64,000 nt of DNA from Bog-756 sp963824645. GTDB lineage: Bacteria > Actinomycetota > Acidimicrobiia > Acidimicrobiales > RAAP-2. Within the stretch, counting starts at the first letter, position 1; each line of letters starts with the position of its first letter. The notes under the pieces were generated by a model. That model was given only the letters and a program-made list of their open reading frames with translations, ran no database searches and was not told the DNA's origin. The stretch spans positions 186,001-250,000 of the forward strand of contig CAWGQC010000003.1 of assembly GCA_963824645.1 (NCBI GenBank), written 5' to 3'. Shown here one piece after another: positions 8,174 to 17,474 of this stretch. The translations under genes and the position numbers were made by a program.

Positions 8174-9126
8174 ATGACCACCCGATCACGCCCCGAAGAC
8201 CAGCAGCCGGCCGAAACCACTGTCGCCACCGGTGACCAGTGGGTGATCGGTCACGGCCATCAGCGGGCCGTCATCACCGAAATCGGGGCCACGCTCCGGT
8301 CCTTCACCGTGGAGGACCGGGCGGTCATCGAGGGGTTCGGTTCCGAGGAATGGAGCCAGGGGGGCCGGGGCCAGGTACTGGCCCCCTGGCCCAACCGGTT
8401 GGGGGACGGCCGCTACTCCTTCGAGGGCGTCGAAGCCCAGGCTTCGCTCAACGAGCTGCCGGCCAACAACGCCATCCACGGTCTGGTGCGGTGGGTGCCC
8501 TGGCGGATGGCGGGCCGGGCCCAGAACCGGGTGACCATGGCCGTGGAGCTCCGCCCTTCGCCGGCCTATCCGTTCGCCCTGCGGCTCAGCGTCGAGTACC
8601 GGTTGGGGCGGGACGGACTGACCGTGGTGGCCGACGCTGACAATTTCGGGACCACCGATCTTCCTTTCGGTCTCGGCTTCCATCCCTATCTGACCGTGGG
8701 CACCAACACCGTCGACCAGATCCGGCTGGGCGTTCCCGCCGAGCACCGGCTGGTGAACGACGAGCGGGGGCTGCCGGTGGGACGGGTCCCGGTGGCCGCC
8801 AGCGAGTTCGACTTCAACACGAGCCGGCTCCTGGGGGTGACCCGGTTGGACACCGCCTTCACCGGTCTCCGTCGGGGGACCGATGGTCGGGCCCGGGTCG
8901 ATCTCGATCACCCCGACGCCACTCCGGGGTCACCCTGTGGTGCGACGAGCGTTTCGGCTATCTGATGGTCTATTCCGGCGACACCCTCGAACCGGACCAA
9001 CGCCGCAAGGCGCTGGCGGTCGAACCGATGAGCTGTCCGCCCGACGCCTTTCGGTCCGGCACCGACCTGGTCACGCTGCACCCGGGGGGTCGATGGACCG
9101 GGTCGTGGGGGATCACCCCCCGCTGA
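8174..9126 (+). CDS. Aldose 1-epimerase family protein (one frameshift)
   Basis: A galactose-mutarotase-fold protein. It has VLAPWPNRLGDGRYSF, NAIHGLVRW with the catalytic-type His, and GLGFHPYL with the second His; the TLEPDQRRK and AVEPMSCPPDAF segments carry the acidic end. The frame breaks at about 8917 and would end falsely at 8965. Inserting one G after 8917 restores DGHSGVTLWCDERFGYLMVY through to TGA 9124-9126, giving about 317 residues. Members interconvert sugar anomers, but many act on hexose phosphates or unknown sugars. ATG 8174 is the best start. Confidence 0.82.
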
Positions 9127-9169
9127 CGTACGCCACGACGGCGCCAGCCACAACCCGTCGGTTGCGATC

Positions 9170-11183
9170 TCATCCGCTGCCGGCGCCGTCGGCCTGGTAG
9201 GGGGCGCACAGGTACCGCTGGAACCTGGTGCCGAGGCTGACATAGGTCGAGCCCCGGGCGGTGAAGCGGGTGCAATGGGTGACCACCCAACGCATGTCGG
9301 GACTGTCGGTCAACGGTTTGACGGCCACATTGACCAGGCCGACCCGCCCCTGGTGCACGTAGTGGATCAACTGGGCCACGGTGGGGATCGGGCACCTGAC
9401 CGGTGAAGCCGCCCACCGGGAGGAACTCCCTACCGGTGGCCATGATCAGGTAACCGGCCAGAGCAGAGCCCTCGATCGCCTCGGCGCTGACCGAGGGTGG
9501 GAGTTTGGCGATCCCACCGGTGAGTTCGGGCCAGTTGTTCCGCGCCAGCCGTGGGCGGATCTGGCTCTGGTAGACGACGGCGGAAGGCTCGTACGGCGAG
9601 TCGAACGGCCCCAATCCGGTGGCTACGACCGTTCCGCTGGCCCAGCAGGAGCTGACCAGGAGGGTGGCGCTCCCGACCAGGATGGCGGTGGGGACGCTCC
9701 ATGACGATCGTGGACCTCGGATGCACGACCACACCACCACCACCACGGTGGTGGCGGAGGCCACGATGAGCGACACCATGACGGCGGTGCGGACCCCGAA
9801 GGAGAGGGGCAGGAGCCAGAGGGCGTAGGCCGAGCTGGCCACCACGACCACGGCCATCACCACCCGGGTGACGGTGCGCTGGCGCCGGTGCCAGGCCAAC
9901 CAGAACCCCATACCGCACAGCGCAGCCATGGGTGGGATGAGCACGGCGACGTAGTACGGCTGGAGGTAATGCCCGACGCTGAAGAACGCCCCGGTGAGGA
10001 GCCACCAGGTCGTCCATAGGAGGGCCTGCGCACGGACAGGATCGGTACGGGGGACCGGGGACCCGTCGCGCCGGCGACGCCGGAGGAGCAGGGCGGCGGC
10101 CGCCACCGCCGAGGGCACGGCGATCCAGGCATCATTGCGTCCGAACACGCCGGTGAGGAGGCGGTTCCCGCCGGGCGGAACCTTGGCGCTGTTGAGCCCG
10201 AGCGCCAGTCCGCCCTCGAACGCGGCGGTCTGGTACGACCACGGCTTCGAGCATCCCGCCTGCGACAGCTCGGTCCCGGAGAACCGGTTGAGCCCGTTGT
10301 AGAGGAAGACCTGGCTGAAGATCGAGTTGTCGCAACTTCCGTCGACGTACGGTCGGTCGTGGGCCGGCACGACGGCCACCGCCGTCATGTAGCTGAGCGA
10401 CACCACGATGACCACCAGGCCGGAGAGGGCGACGTGCCCGAACCTCCGCATGAGCGACGCCGCCGGCGCGGCGACCAGATAGGCCAGGTACAGCGCCGGC
10501 AACACCAGCCAGGCCTGCAGCATTTTGGTTTGGAAGGCCAGTCCCACCCACAGGCCGGCCATGGCCAGGGATTGAACCCGGCCGGTGATCAGGGCCCGGG
10601 TGGCGGCGTCGGCCGCCAGGACCAGAAGGAGGATCAGCAACGAGTCCGAGATGTTGGCCCGGTTGAGCAGGACGGTGACCGGGCTGACGGCCAGGACTGC
10701 CGCGGCCACCAGGCCGGCACCGGATCCGGCCACCCGCCGCACCACCCGGTAGAGCACCAGGACGGTCAGGGTCCCCTCGATCACCTGGGGCAGGACGATG
10801 GCCCACAGGTGGAATCCAAAGAGCCTGAGCGACAGGGCCTGCACCCAGAGAGCACCGGGCAACTTGTCGACGGTCACGGTGCCCCACGGGTCGACCGACC
10901 CGAAGAACCAATTGGACCAGCTCTCCGACATGCTTCTGGCTGCCGAACCGTAGAAGGGTTCCAGGTTGACGCCGCCGATGCCCCAGGCGTAGGTCAGGGC
11001 GGCCACCGCGGCGATGGCCAGCAGCGCCGGGCGGGCCCAGGAGGGCTGGTCGGGAGGCGAGCGCCAGAAGCGGGCGGCGCGTCGGAGATGGTCGCCGGCC
11101 CGCGCCCCGATCCCCGTCGGGGATGGTGCCTCGTCGGCGTTCCCGCTCAGTTGTCCGGCGACATCACTGGTTGCGTCTGCCAC
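9170..11183 (-). CDS. GT39-type membrane glycosyltransferase, YkcA/YkcB-like (one frameshift)
   Basis: A large ArnT/PMT-fold integral membrane protein with about ten or more hydrophobic segments. The N-terminal loop NLEPFYGSAARSMSESW, the VDPWGTVTVDKLPGALW motif and LLNRANISDSLL are typical of the COG1807 branch that transfers sugars from polyprenyl-phosphate donors. The C-terminal soluble domain (SALAGYLIMATGREFLPVGGF) matches the YkcA/B tail. Within that tail the frame breaks: removing one base from the G run at 9383-9386 joins GGFTGQVPDP to PTVAQLIHYVHQG and runs to TGA 9170. It starts at GTG 11183 behind a GAAGGAAGG ribosome binding site. Roughly 671 residues after repair. Confidence 0.85.
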
Positions 11184-11399
11184 TGCCTTCCTTCGTGAGC
11201 AGGATCAGCACCCTAACGGACGGTGTTCTCCCCGTCGGACCCCCGCCTCAGTAGGCCCGAGGGGATCTGCACCCACCCGGCCCTTCACCCCTGGGGAGTT
11301 CCGAAGAGCAGCCACCACACCGGCCGCTCGACCACGGAGGGGAACAGGTCCTTCCCCCGGTGGAGGCCGTACCCGGGCTGGCCCCGATCGATTTCGGGA

Positions 11400-11416
11400 C
11401 GCCTCCACCGGAGGCG
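11400..11416 (-). terminator. Hairpin downstream of the giant repeat-protein gene
   Basis: A perfect 7-bp stem (CGCCTCC / GGAGGCG) with a 3-nt loop begins 10 nt after the TGA of the minus-strand gene ending at 11427. A second inverted repeat (CCCGA / TCGGG) lies just beyond at 11384-11399. There is no T tract, so termination efficiency is uncertain. Confidence 0.4.
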
Positions 11417-11426
11417 GGTCAGGACC

Positions 11427-14400
11427 TCACTCGTAGGTGAACTGGCTGGCGGTGGTGACCGGACTGTCGCCGTTGGGGGTGACCACCTCCAGGGGCACCC
11501 GCCCCGGGTCGCCCGCCGGGTCGACCACAGTTATCGAGGTGCCGGTTTTGCTGGCCGTCACTTTGGTGGCCGGCGCCGAACCGAAGTAGACGGCCGTGGC
11601 CCCTTCGAGATTGGTGCCCACCACCGTGACCTTGGTGCCACCGCCCACCGGTCCGTCGGAGGGCTTGACCGCGGTGACGGAGGGGGTGGGGCCCGACACG
11701 GTAAGGGTGAGAGCCTGCGTGGCCGAAGTGCTGGGCATCGAGGCCGACTTGGTGTCCTTGACCTCGACGGTGATGGACGATGTCCCGGCCGACTTTGGTG
11801 AGCCCGAGATGTCTCCGGTCTTGGCGTTCAGTTTGAGTCCCGACGGCAGCTTGCCGGACACCACCGACCATTTGTACGGGGTGGTCCCGCCTGCCGCGCT
11901 CAGCGTGGCCGAGTAGGGCACCCCGGTTTCGCCGTCGGCCAACGAGGTGGTGACCACCCGGAGGGTCGTATCGGGAACGGTCACCGTACTGGTGTTGGAG
12001 GTGACCTGGTCGCCTCCCGGGTCGGTGCCCGACGCCGTGGCTGTGTTGGTCACCGACCCCGCGTCGACATCCTCAGAGGTGGTGGTGTAACTGGCCGTGC
12101 AGGTGGCCGTACCGTCAGGGGCCAACGAACTCACCTGGTCGGTTCCGTCGCCGCAGCTGATGGACGAGAGGCCGTCCATGGGATCGGTGACCGAAACGTC
12201 GGTCAGGGTGACGTTCCCGGAGTTGGTGACCTGGTAGGTGTAGTGGATGGGCTGACCGGCCTGGCTGAAGCCGCTGACGTCGGCCGACTTGATGAGCGAG
12301 ATGGCCGGCGATTGGTTGGCCGGAATGGTCAATGACGAAGTGGCGGAGACGGCGGGACCGGTTTCGGGGGTGCCGGTCACCGTCCCGATGTTGGTGATGG
12401 ACCCGGCATCGAGATCGGACTGCGTGGTCACATAGTGGGCCACGCAGCTCTGGGAGCCCCCGGACTCGAGCACCGAGATCTGGTTGGTGCCGTCGCCGCA
12501 GTTGATAGCGGACAGACCCTTCATCGGGTCGGTCACCGTTAGGTTGGTCAGCGGTTGGCCGTCCGTGGTGTTGGTGACTTTGTACAGGTAGGTGATGAGA
12601 GTGCCGACCGTCGTGTAGCTGGAGACGGTGGCGGTCTTGACGACCACCACCGAGGCCGCCGTGCAGGTTTGCACCGTCGAGGTGTTGTTGTTGACGTTCA
12701 GGTCGGCCTCGTTGGCCGTCACCGTGGCCGTGTTGTCCACACAGGTCCCGTCGGTGGTGGGGGCGGTGCCGGTGAGGGTGATGGTGAAGGTTCCTCCCAC
12801 TGCCAGGGTGCCTTCGCCACAGACCACGTTGTTGCCGGTGACGGTGCAGCCGGGTGTGGTGGTGGCCACGTTGGCGATGCCGGCCGGCACGTTGTCGTCA
12901 ACGGCGAATCCGGAGCTGATGCCGGGTCCGTAGTTGGTGACGGTGAGGTGCCAGGCGATAGTGGCTCCCGGTTGAACGGTGGCCGGACCGGTCTTCACGA
13001 TGCCCAGGTCGGTGTCGAGACCGGCGCACGAGGTCCCGTCGTTGTTCTGGCCGGCCACCGGGCCCTGATAGGGAGGCCCCACCGAGAAGGTGGGTGAAGC
13101 CGACGAGGGGTTGGCCACCGAGATCTGGTAGATCAGGCCGTTTTGGTTGTTGGAGAACCCCAGGTTGCCGTTGCCGAAGGTCCAGGCCGCCCCGTAAGTG
13201 CCGGTGGTGAGGGACCCGGGTGCGGCGAAGGTGGTGACCGTGCCGGTAGACAGATCGACCCGGTAGAGGGTGGTTCCGTTGTCGAGGCCCCACATGTATC
13301 CGCCGTTGAGCGACCAGTCGTCGGCGCCGAAAGCCTGGCTGAGGGTCACCGTGTTGATCACCGCCGGCGGACTGGAGGTCACATCGATCTCGTAGGCCGT
13401 CGTGTCCCCGGTGTGGGTGACCCAGTAGTTCCCGCTGTTGTCGAAGGCTCCGACGTTGGGTCCGCCGGTTGCTGTCCAATTGGTGACCGCCTGCGACGAG
13501 AGAACGTTGCCGCCACCGTCGATCTGGAGGAGGTCCCCGCCGGTCATGGCGTAGAGGTAGTCATTCTGGGTGTCGAAGCCGAGGGCGTTGTAGGTCTGGG
13601 AGTAGGTCGGGCCCACCTGGTTGTAAACGACGGTGGCATTGCCTTCGGTTCCGGCGAAGAGTGCCGTCGGTATTCCCTGGGACAGGTAGTCGACGGGCGG
13701 ATCACAGAGCAACGGGGTGCCCTCTTGAGGGATGGACAGCTCCGCTTTCGAGCCGACGGTCGAGCCATCGGGGGCAGTGCCGCTCACCGTGGCCTCGTTG
13801 TTGACCGATCCCGCGGTCACATCGGCCTGGGTGGTGACATAGGTGGCAGTGCAGGTCACCGAGGCCCCCGGGGCCAGGGTGGGGATCACGTTGGAGTTCC
13901 CACCACAGTCGATGGGGGAGAGACCGGCCATCGGATCGTTCACCGTCACGTTGGTCAGGGTCACGCTCCCGGTGTTGGTGACCAGGTAGCTGTAGGTGAT
14001 CACTGTCCCCGGGGTGGAGTAACTGGCCACATTGGCCGACTTGACCAGGCTGACGGCCGGGGCCTGTTCGCCGGGGATGGTCAGCGTCGAGGACGAGGTG
14101 ACGTTAGACCCGTAGGGCGGTGTGCCGACCACCGTTCCCGTATTGGAGATCGATCCGGCGTTCACGTCGGCCTGGGTGGTGGTGTACGTGGCCGTACAGG
14201 ACTGGGAGCCGCCGGCATTGAGGACGGGGATCACGTCGGAGTTCCCGCCGCAGTCGATGGGGGACAGACCCACCATCGGGTCGGTCACCGTGACGTTGGT
14301 GAGGGCCTCACTGACGTTGGGGTTGGTGACCAGGTAGTTGTAGGTGATGGCCGTACCGGCGGTCGAGTAGCTGGACTGGCTGGCCGTCTTGGTCAGGATG

Positions 14401-16400
14401 ATGTCCGGGGTCGTGCAGGTCTGGACGCCCGACGTGTTGTTTTCCTGATTGCTGTCGGCTTCGTTGGCCGTGACGGTGGCCGTGTTGACCACACAGCTAC
14501 CGGGGGCCGTCGGCGCGGTGCCGGTCAGGAGAATGGTGAAGGTATTGCCCACTGCGAGGGCGCCCTCCGAACAGAGCACGCTGTTGCCGGTCGCTACGCA
14601 GCCGGGGGTGGAGGTGGAGACATTGGTGATGCCGGCCGGTACGTTGTCGGCCACGGCGAAGCCGGATGAGGGCCCCGGGCCGTAGTTGGTCACCGTCAGC
14701 TGCCAGGTGATGGTTCCCCCGGCGGGGACGGTGGAGGGGCCGGTCTTGACGATGCCCAGATCGGTGGGCAGGGCAGAGCCGCACGCGGTGCCGTCGTTGG
14801 AGTTGCCGGCCACCGGGCCCGAGTAACTCGACACCAGGCTGAAGCCCGGATTGACGGCCGACGGGTTGGTCACGGCCACCTGGAAGATGGTGCCCAGATA
14901 GTTGTTGGAGAATCCGAGGTTTCCGTTCCCGAAGGTCCAGGCCGCACCGTAGGTGCCCGGGTTGGGACCGCCAACGGCGGGAAAGATGCCGGGCTCGGGC
15001 CAGCTGGACACGCTGCCGGTGCTCAGGTTGGTCCGGTAGATGGTCTGGTCCTCGGTGCCCCACATGTAGCCGTTGTCCAACGCCCAGTCAGCCGGGGCGA
15101 AGGTGCTGCTGAGGCTCTTGGTGCCGATGACCGAAGGCGTGGGGGAACCGGCGTCGATCTCATAGGCCGTCGTCGTACCGCTCCTCATGACCCAGTAGTT
15201 GTTGGCGGCATCGAAGGCCCCGACGTTGTACGACCCGTTTTTGGGGGGCTTGGGCAGCCCACTCACCGCGTGACTGAAGATGATGTGGCCGGTGCCGTCG
15301 ATCTGGATCATGGTGTTGGTCCCGACGTCGATGCCGTAGATGTAGTCGTTGGTGAGATCGAAGCCGATGGCGTTGTAGGTCTTCGAGTAGGGAGGACCGT
15401 CCATGTGGTACGTGGTCACGTTGGCCACGGTGGTCGAGTTGAAGAGCTGGGTGGTCGGCGAGCCCTGGGACAGAAAGTCGGTGGGCGGGTTGCAGGTGAA
15501 GGGCTGTCCTCCCTCGGGGATGGTCAGGCTGGCGTCCGAGCTCACTGTGGTCTTCTCGGGGGTAGTGGCCGTGGCCGTTCCCGTATTGGTGATGGAGCCG
15601 TCTTTAACGTCCTCGCCGGTGGTGGTATAGGTGGCGGTGCAGGTGACCGAGGCGCCCGGAGCCAGCGACGGGATCACGTTGGAGTTACCACCACAATTGA
15701 TGGCGGACAGGCCGGCCATGGGATCGGTGACCACGACATTGCTCAGCGTCAGGTTGCCGGTGTTCGTGACCACGTAGCTGTAGGTGATGACGGTGCCGGC
15801 AGCCGTGTAACCGGTGGTGTTGGCCGACTTGGCCACGGTGATGCCTGGTGTCTGCACGGCTGGGACCGTCACTGAGGAGACGGCGCTGAAGTTGCCGACG
15901 GGACCGTCGCTGTCGGCCGTTCCGGTGTTGGAGATGGAGCCCAGGTCGACGTCGCTCTGAGTGGTCGTGTACGTGGCCGTGCAGGTCACCGAGGTGCTCG
16001 GGGCCAGGGAGGGGATGACATTGGAGTTTCCGCCGCAGTTGATGGCGGACAGTCCGGGCATCGGGTCGGTGACGGTCACGTTGGGCAGGGTGGAGCTGCC
16101 CGTGTTGATGACGACATAGGTGTAGGTGATCACCGTTCCCGCCGACGAGTAGCTGGAGACGCTGGCCGACTTGGCGATAGCCAGCCCCGGGGCCGAGGCG
16201 GCACGCGCCGGGGCACCGGTGATCCCGACCACTGCCCCCACCGTCGAGCCGACGATCACGAGGGCGAGGATCAGACGTCCTGCCACCGAACGACGTCGAG
16301 GCCTGTTTTGGTCGGGCGTAAATCGCTCACCCGGCTCTCCTGCCGACGCGCTCGCCGCCCGAACCGAGTGATGCCGCCGATTCCGCCGTGACAATGACAT
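11427..16400 (-). CDS. Giant secreted multi-repeat protein (DUF7507/DUF11, DUF6923, He_PIG, IPT/TIG domains)
   Basis: A 1657-residue secreted protein. A basic n-region and hydrophobic core (about 38-68) form a signal peptide. Then, by position from ATG 16400: two DUF7507-like repeats (70-182, 184-297), a DUF6923-like YNAIGFD/GTYGAAWTFGNGN domain (300-545), a DUF11 domain (546-664), the same four-domain set again (665-1247), two more DUF7507-like repeats (1250-1477), a He_PIG Ig-like domain (1478-1570) and an IPT/TIG domain to the end. Each DUF7507-like repeat has a VTDPM..LS.I.CG core and a conserved Cys pair. There is no LPXTG or C-terminal membrane anchor, so it is released or held non-covalently. 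The start is set by a GGGGGAAG ribosome binding site; ATG 16436 is an alternative. Function is probably cell-surface adhesion or matrix (inference). Confidence 0.85.
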   Translation of the reverse strand: MSLSRRNRRHHSVRAASASAGEPGERFTPDQNRPRRRSVAGRLILALVIVGSTVGAVVGITGAPARAASAPGLAIAKSASVSSYSSAGTVITYTYVVINTGSSTLPNVTVTDPMPGLSAINCGGNSNVIPSLAPSTSVTCTATYTTTQSDVDLGSISNTGTADSDGPVGNFSAVSSVTVPAVQTPGITVAKSANTTGYTAAGTVITYSYVVTNTGNLTLSNVVVTDPMAGLSAINCGGNSNVIPSLAPGASVTCTATYTTTGEDVKDGSITNTGTATATTPEKTTVSSDASLTIPEGGQPFTCNPPTDFLSQGSPTTQLFNSTTVANVTTYHMDGPPYSKTYNAIGFDLTNDYIYGIDVGTNTMIQIDGTGHIIFSHAVSGLPKPPKNGSYNVGAFDAANNYWVMRSGTTTAYEIDAGSPTPSVIGTKSLSSTFAPADWALDNGYMWGTEDQTIYRTNLSTGSVSSWPEPGIFPAVGGPNPGTYGAAWTFGNGNLGFSNNYLGTIFQVAVTNPSAVNPGFSLVSSYSGPVAGNSNDGTACGSALPTDLGIVKTGPSTVPAGGTITWQLTVTNYGPGPSSGFAVADNVPAGITNVSTSTPGCVATGNSVLCSEGALAVGNTFTILLTGTAPTAPGSCVVNTATVTANEADSNQENNTSGVQTCTTPDIILTKTASQSSYSTAGTAITYNYLVTNPNVSEALTNVTVTDPMVGLSPIDCGGNSDVIPVLNAGGSQSCTATYTTTQADVNAGSISNTGTVVGTPPYGSNVTSSSTLTIPGEQAPAVSLVKSANVASYSTPGTVITYSYLVTNTGSVTLTNVTVNDPMAGLSPIDCGGNSNVIPTLAPGASVTCTATYVTTQADVTAGSVNNEATVSGTAPDGSTVGSKAELSIPQEGTPLLCDPPVDYLSQGIPTALFAGTEGNATVVYNQVGPTYSQTYNALGFDTQNDYLYAMTGGDLLQIDGGGNVLSSQAVTNWTATGGPNVGAFDNSGNYWVTHTGDTTAYEIDVTSSPPAVINTVTLSQAFGADDWSLNGGYMWGLDNGTTLYRVDLSTGTVTTFAAPGSLTTGTYGAAWTFGNGNLGFSNNQNGLIYQISVANPSSASPTFSVGPPYQGPVAGQNNDGTSCAGLDTDLGIVKTGPATVQPGATIAWHLTVTNYGPGISSGFAVDDNVPAGIANVATTTPGCTVTGNNVVCGEGTLAVGGTFTITLTGTAPTTDGTCVDNTATVTANEADLNVNNNTSTVQTCTAASVVVVKTATVSSYTTVGTLITYLYKVTNTTDGQPLTNLTVTDPMKGLSAINCGDGTNQISVLESGGSQSCVAHYVTTQSDLDAGSITNIGTVTGTPETGPAVSATSSLTIPANQSPAISLIKSADVSGFSQAGQPIHYTYQVTNSGNVTLTDVSVTDPMDGLSSISCGDGTDQVSSLAPDGTATCTASYTTTSEDVDAGSVTNTATASGTDPGGDQVTSNTSTVTVPDTTLRVVTTSLADGETGVPYSATLSAAGGTTPYKWSVVSGKLPSGLKLNAKTGDISGSPKSAGTSSITVEVKDTKSASMPSTSATQALTLTVSGPTPSVTAVKPSDGPVGGGTKVTVVGTNLEGATAVYFGSAPATKVTASKTGTSITVVDPAGDPGRVPLEVVTPNGDSPVTTASQFTYE
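12660..16196 (-). repeat. Two tandem copies of a roughly 590-residue module in the giant protein
   Basis: Block A (about 16196-14406) and block B (about 14405-12660) each encode repeat, repeat, DUF6923-like, DUF11 in the same order. Shared strings include TFGNGNLGFSNN, TDLGIVKTGP and AGITNV/AGIANV. Protein similarity is high but DNA divergence is visible, so the duplication is not recent. Confidence 0.75.
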
Positions 16401-16733
16401 GGCTTCCCCCAACTGGTCAGTGTGACGCGGAAACATAACGCATCAACCATCGCCGTGCTCGGGGACAGGACGGACCGGATAGGGCGTGGTCGGTGGTCGT
16501 GATGTGGCTGTATCCAGATCGTGCGGACGATCGCAATGTCTTACCCGCGGGTAACCATCTGGTCGCGTGGTTGCCGTTCCCTACGGTGGTGGACGTGGTG
16601 GGATTTGGCCCCTACCGCGCCTCCTCCTTACAGGTCTGCTCGACCAACCGGTCGGTGACGAGAGAGACCGATGGTACGCCGGACGCGCGAGGCCCGGGGG
16701 CGGCGGTCTCCAGGAGACAACGGGGAGCAATCT
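16401..16733. other. 333-bp gap upstream of the giant protein gene
   Basis: No credible gene is seen. The gap holds the 14-bp palindrome at 16541-16554 and presumably the minus-strand promoter of the giant protein. The overlapping open frames in it are arginine-rich high-GC artefacts. Confidence 0.5.
16541..16554. promoter_or_regulatory. Perfect 14-bp palindrome, candidate operator
   Basis: TTACCCGCGGGTAA is a perfect palindrome 141 bp upstream of the giant protein start. A degenerate GGTAACC...GGTTGCC pair follows on its right side. The symmetry suggests a dimeric transcription factor, and the adjacent target would be the secreted repeat-protein gene (inference). Confidence 0.4.
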
Positions 16734-16958
16734 ATGGGGAAACGCAGGGTTGGGCGGGGTTGGGCCATGACGGTAGCGGGAGTGTCGCTGGTGCCCATTA
16801 TCGGCATGGTGGGGGCGGCGGTGGCCGGCGGCGCCGCCGCCAGGGCCCAGTCGTCAGGGCCCAGTCGTCGCCGGCGCTGGTGGGGCCGGAGTGTCAAGGA
16901 TCAGCCGCTACTACGACAAGGATCAGGCGTTACCGTGTACAAGATCAGCCGTTATTGA
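16734..16958 (+). CDS. Possible small secreted protein or decayed signal-peptide gene
   Basis: The 74-residue frame begins with ATG 16734, 6 nt after GGGGAG. It has a clean signal peptide: basic GKRRVGRGW, hydrophobic AMTVAGVSLVPIIGMVGAAVAGG, and AARA-QSS as a cleavage site. What follows (SSGPSRRRRWWGRS...) is short, basic and made over imperfect DNA repeats. It may be a genuine small exported peptide or the stub of a larger secreted gene. I do not recognise it. Confidence 0.35.
   Translation: MGKRRVGRGWAMTVAGVSLVPIIGMVGAAVAGGAAARAQSSGPSRRRRWWGRSVKDQPLLRQGSGVTVYKISRY
16895..16955 (+). repeat. Three imperfect 22-23 bp tandem repeats
   Basis: The copies start at 16895, 16917 and 16940 with cores CAAGGATCAGCCGCTAC, CAAGGATCAGGCGTTAC and CAAGATCAGCCGTTAT. 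The period is not a multiple of three, so the array is not a protein repeat. A 14-bp tandem pair (CAGGGCCCAGTCGT) lies about 35 bp upstream. Confidence 0.5.
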
Positions 16959-16991
16959 TCCGTCAGGGATCTGGCGTGGTCTTACATCACC

Positions 16992-17066
16992 TGGTGCGCC
17001 CCCTGGGATTCGAACCCAGAACCTGCGGATTAAGAGTCCGTTGCTCTGCCGTTGAGCTAGAGGCGC
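16992..17066 (-). tRNA. tRNA-Lys(CTT)
   Basis: Full cloverleaf on the minus strand. The 7-bp acceptor stem is GCGCCTC/GGGGCGC, the anticodon loop CTCTTAA places CTT at 34-36, and the T-loop is TTCGAAT. The 3' CCA is encoded (16992-16994), unlike the three other tRNAs here. Confidence 0.95.
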
Positions 17067-17128
17067 AAGGGCCCCAAACTAGCCGGGCCCCGAGCCGGGG
17101 CCGGGCTTCCGTGATCGGAGCGGTGGAG

Positions 17129-17201
17129 GGTGACCGACGGGGCTCGAACCCGCGACCTCCGGGGCCACATCCCGGCGCTCTGCCAACTGAGCTACGGCCA
17201 C
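17129..17201 (-). tRNA. tRNA-His(GTG)
   Basis: Minus-strand cloverleaf. The anticodon stem CCGGG/CCCGG encloses loop ATGTGGC, giving GTG. The discriminator base is C and the base before the 5' end is G (17202), both hallmarks of tRNA-His. CCA is not encoded. Confidence 0.95.
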
Positions 17202-17267
17202 CAAGGAGCCTCTAGTGTGGCACACACCGATGGAGGTCCGGGCCGCCGCTCTGACCTCTCCGGGCTG

Positions 17268-17341
17268 GCCCCTGTAGCTCAACTGGATAGAGCAGGTGGT
17301 TTCTACCCATCAGGTTGCGCGTTCAAGTCGTGCCGGGGGCG
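17268..17341 (+). tRNA. tRNA-Arg(TCT)
   Basis: Plus-strand cloverleaf. The acceptor stem is GCCCCTG/CGGGGGC, anticodon loop TTTCTAC gives TCT, and the T-loop is TTCAAGT. CCA is not encoded. Confidence 0.94.
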
Positions 17342-17462
17342 CCTCGCTGGGATTGGACTGATGACGGCCGGCCTCCGGTCTGTCGGGCTGCCTCTGGTTG
17401 CCGCTGCGCCGGCGCTGCTGGCCGTGGCTGTTGAGCCCACGACGAGGGGTCACCAGGCCGCG

Positions 17463-17468
17463 TAGACT
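17463..17468 (+). promoter_or_regulatory. -10 element, leaderless start of parA
   Basis: TAGACT followed by CCCCCT and GTG 17475. The spacer has no Shine-Dalgarno. Confidence 0.6.
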
Positions 17469-17474
17469 CCCCCT

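Noticed and set aside
12555..13097. Plus-strand GDGGGLDDHHR-type frame in the giant gene
   Set aside because: It is the complementary reading of Thr/Val-rich repeats, not a gene.
13143..14669. Open plus-strand frame of 508 codons inside the giant repeat protein
   Set aside because: It mirrors the repeats on the minus strand and has no domain features; it results from high GC content.
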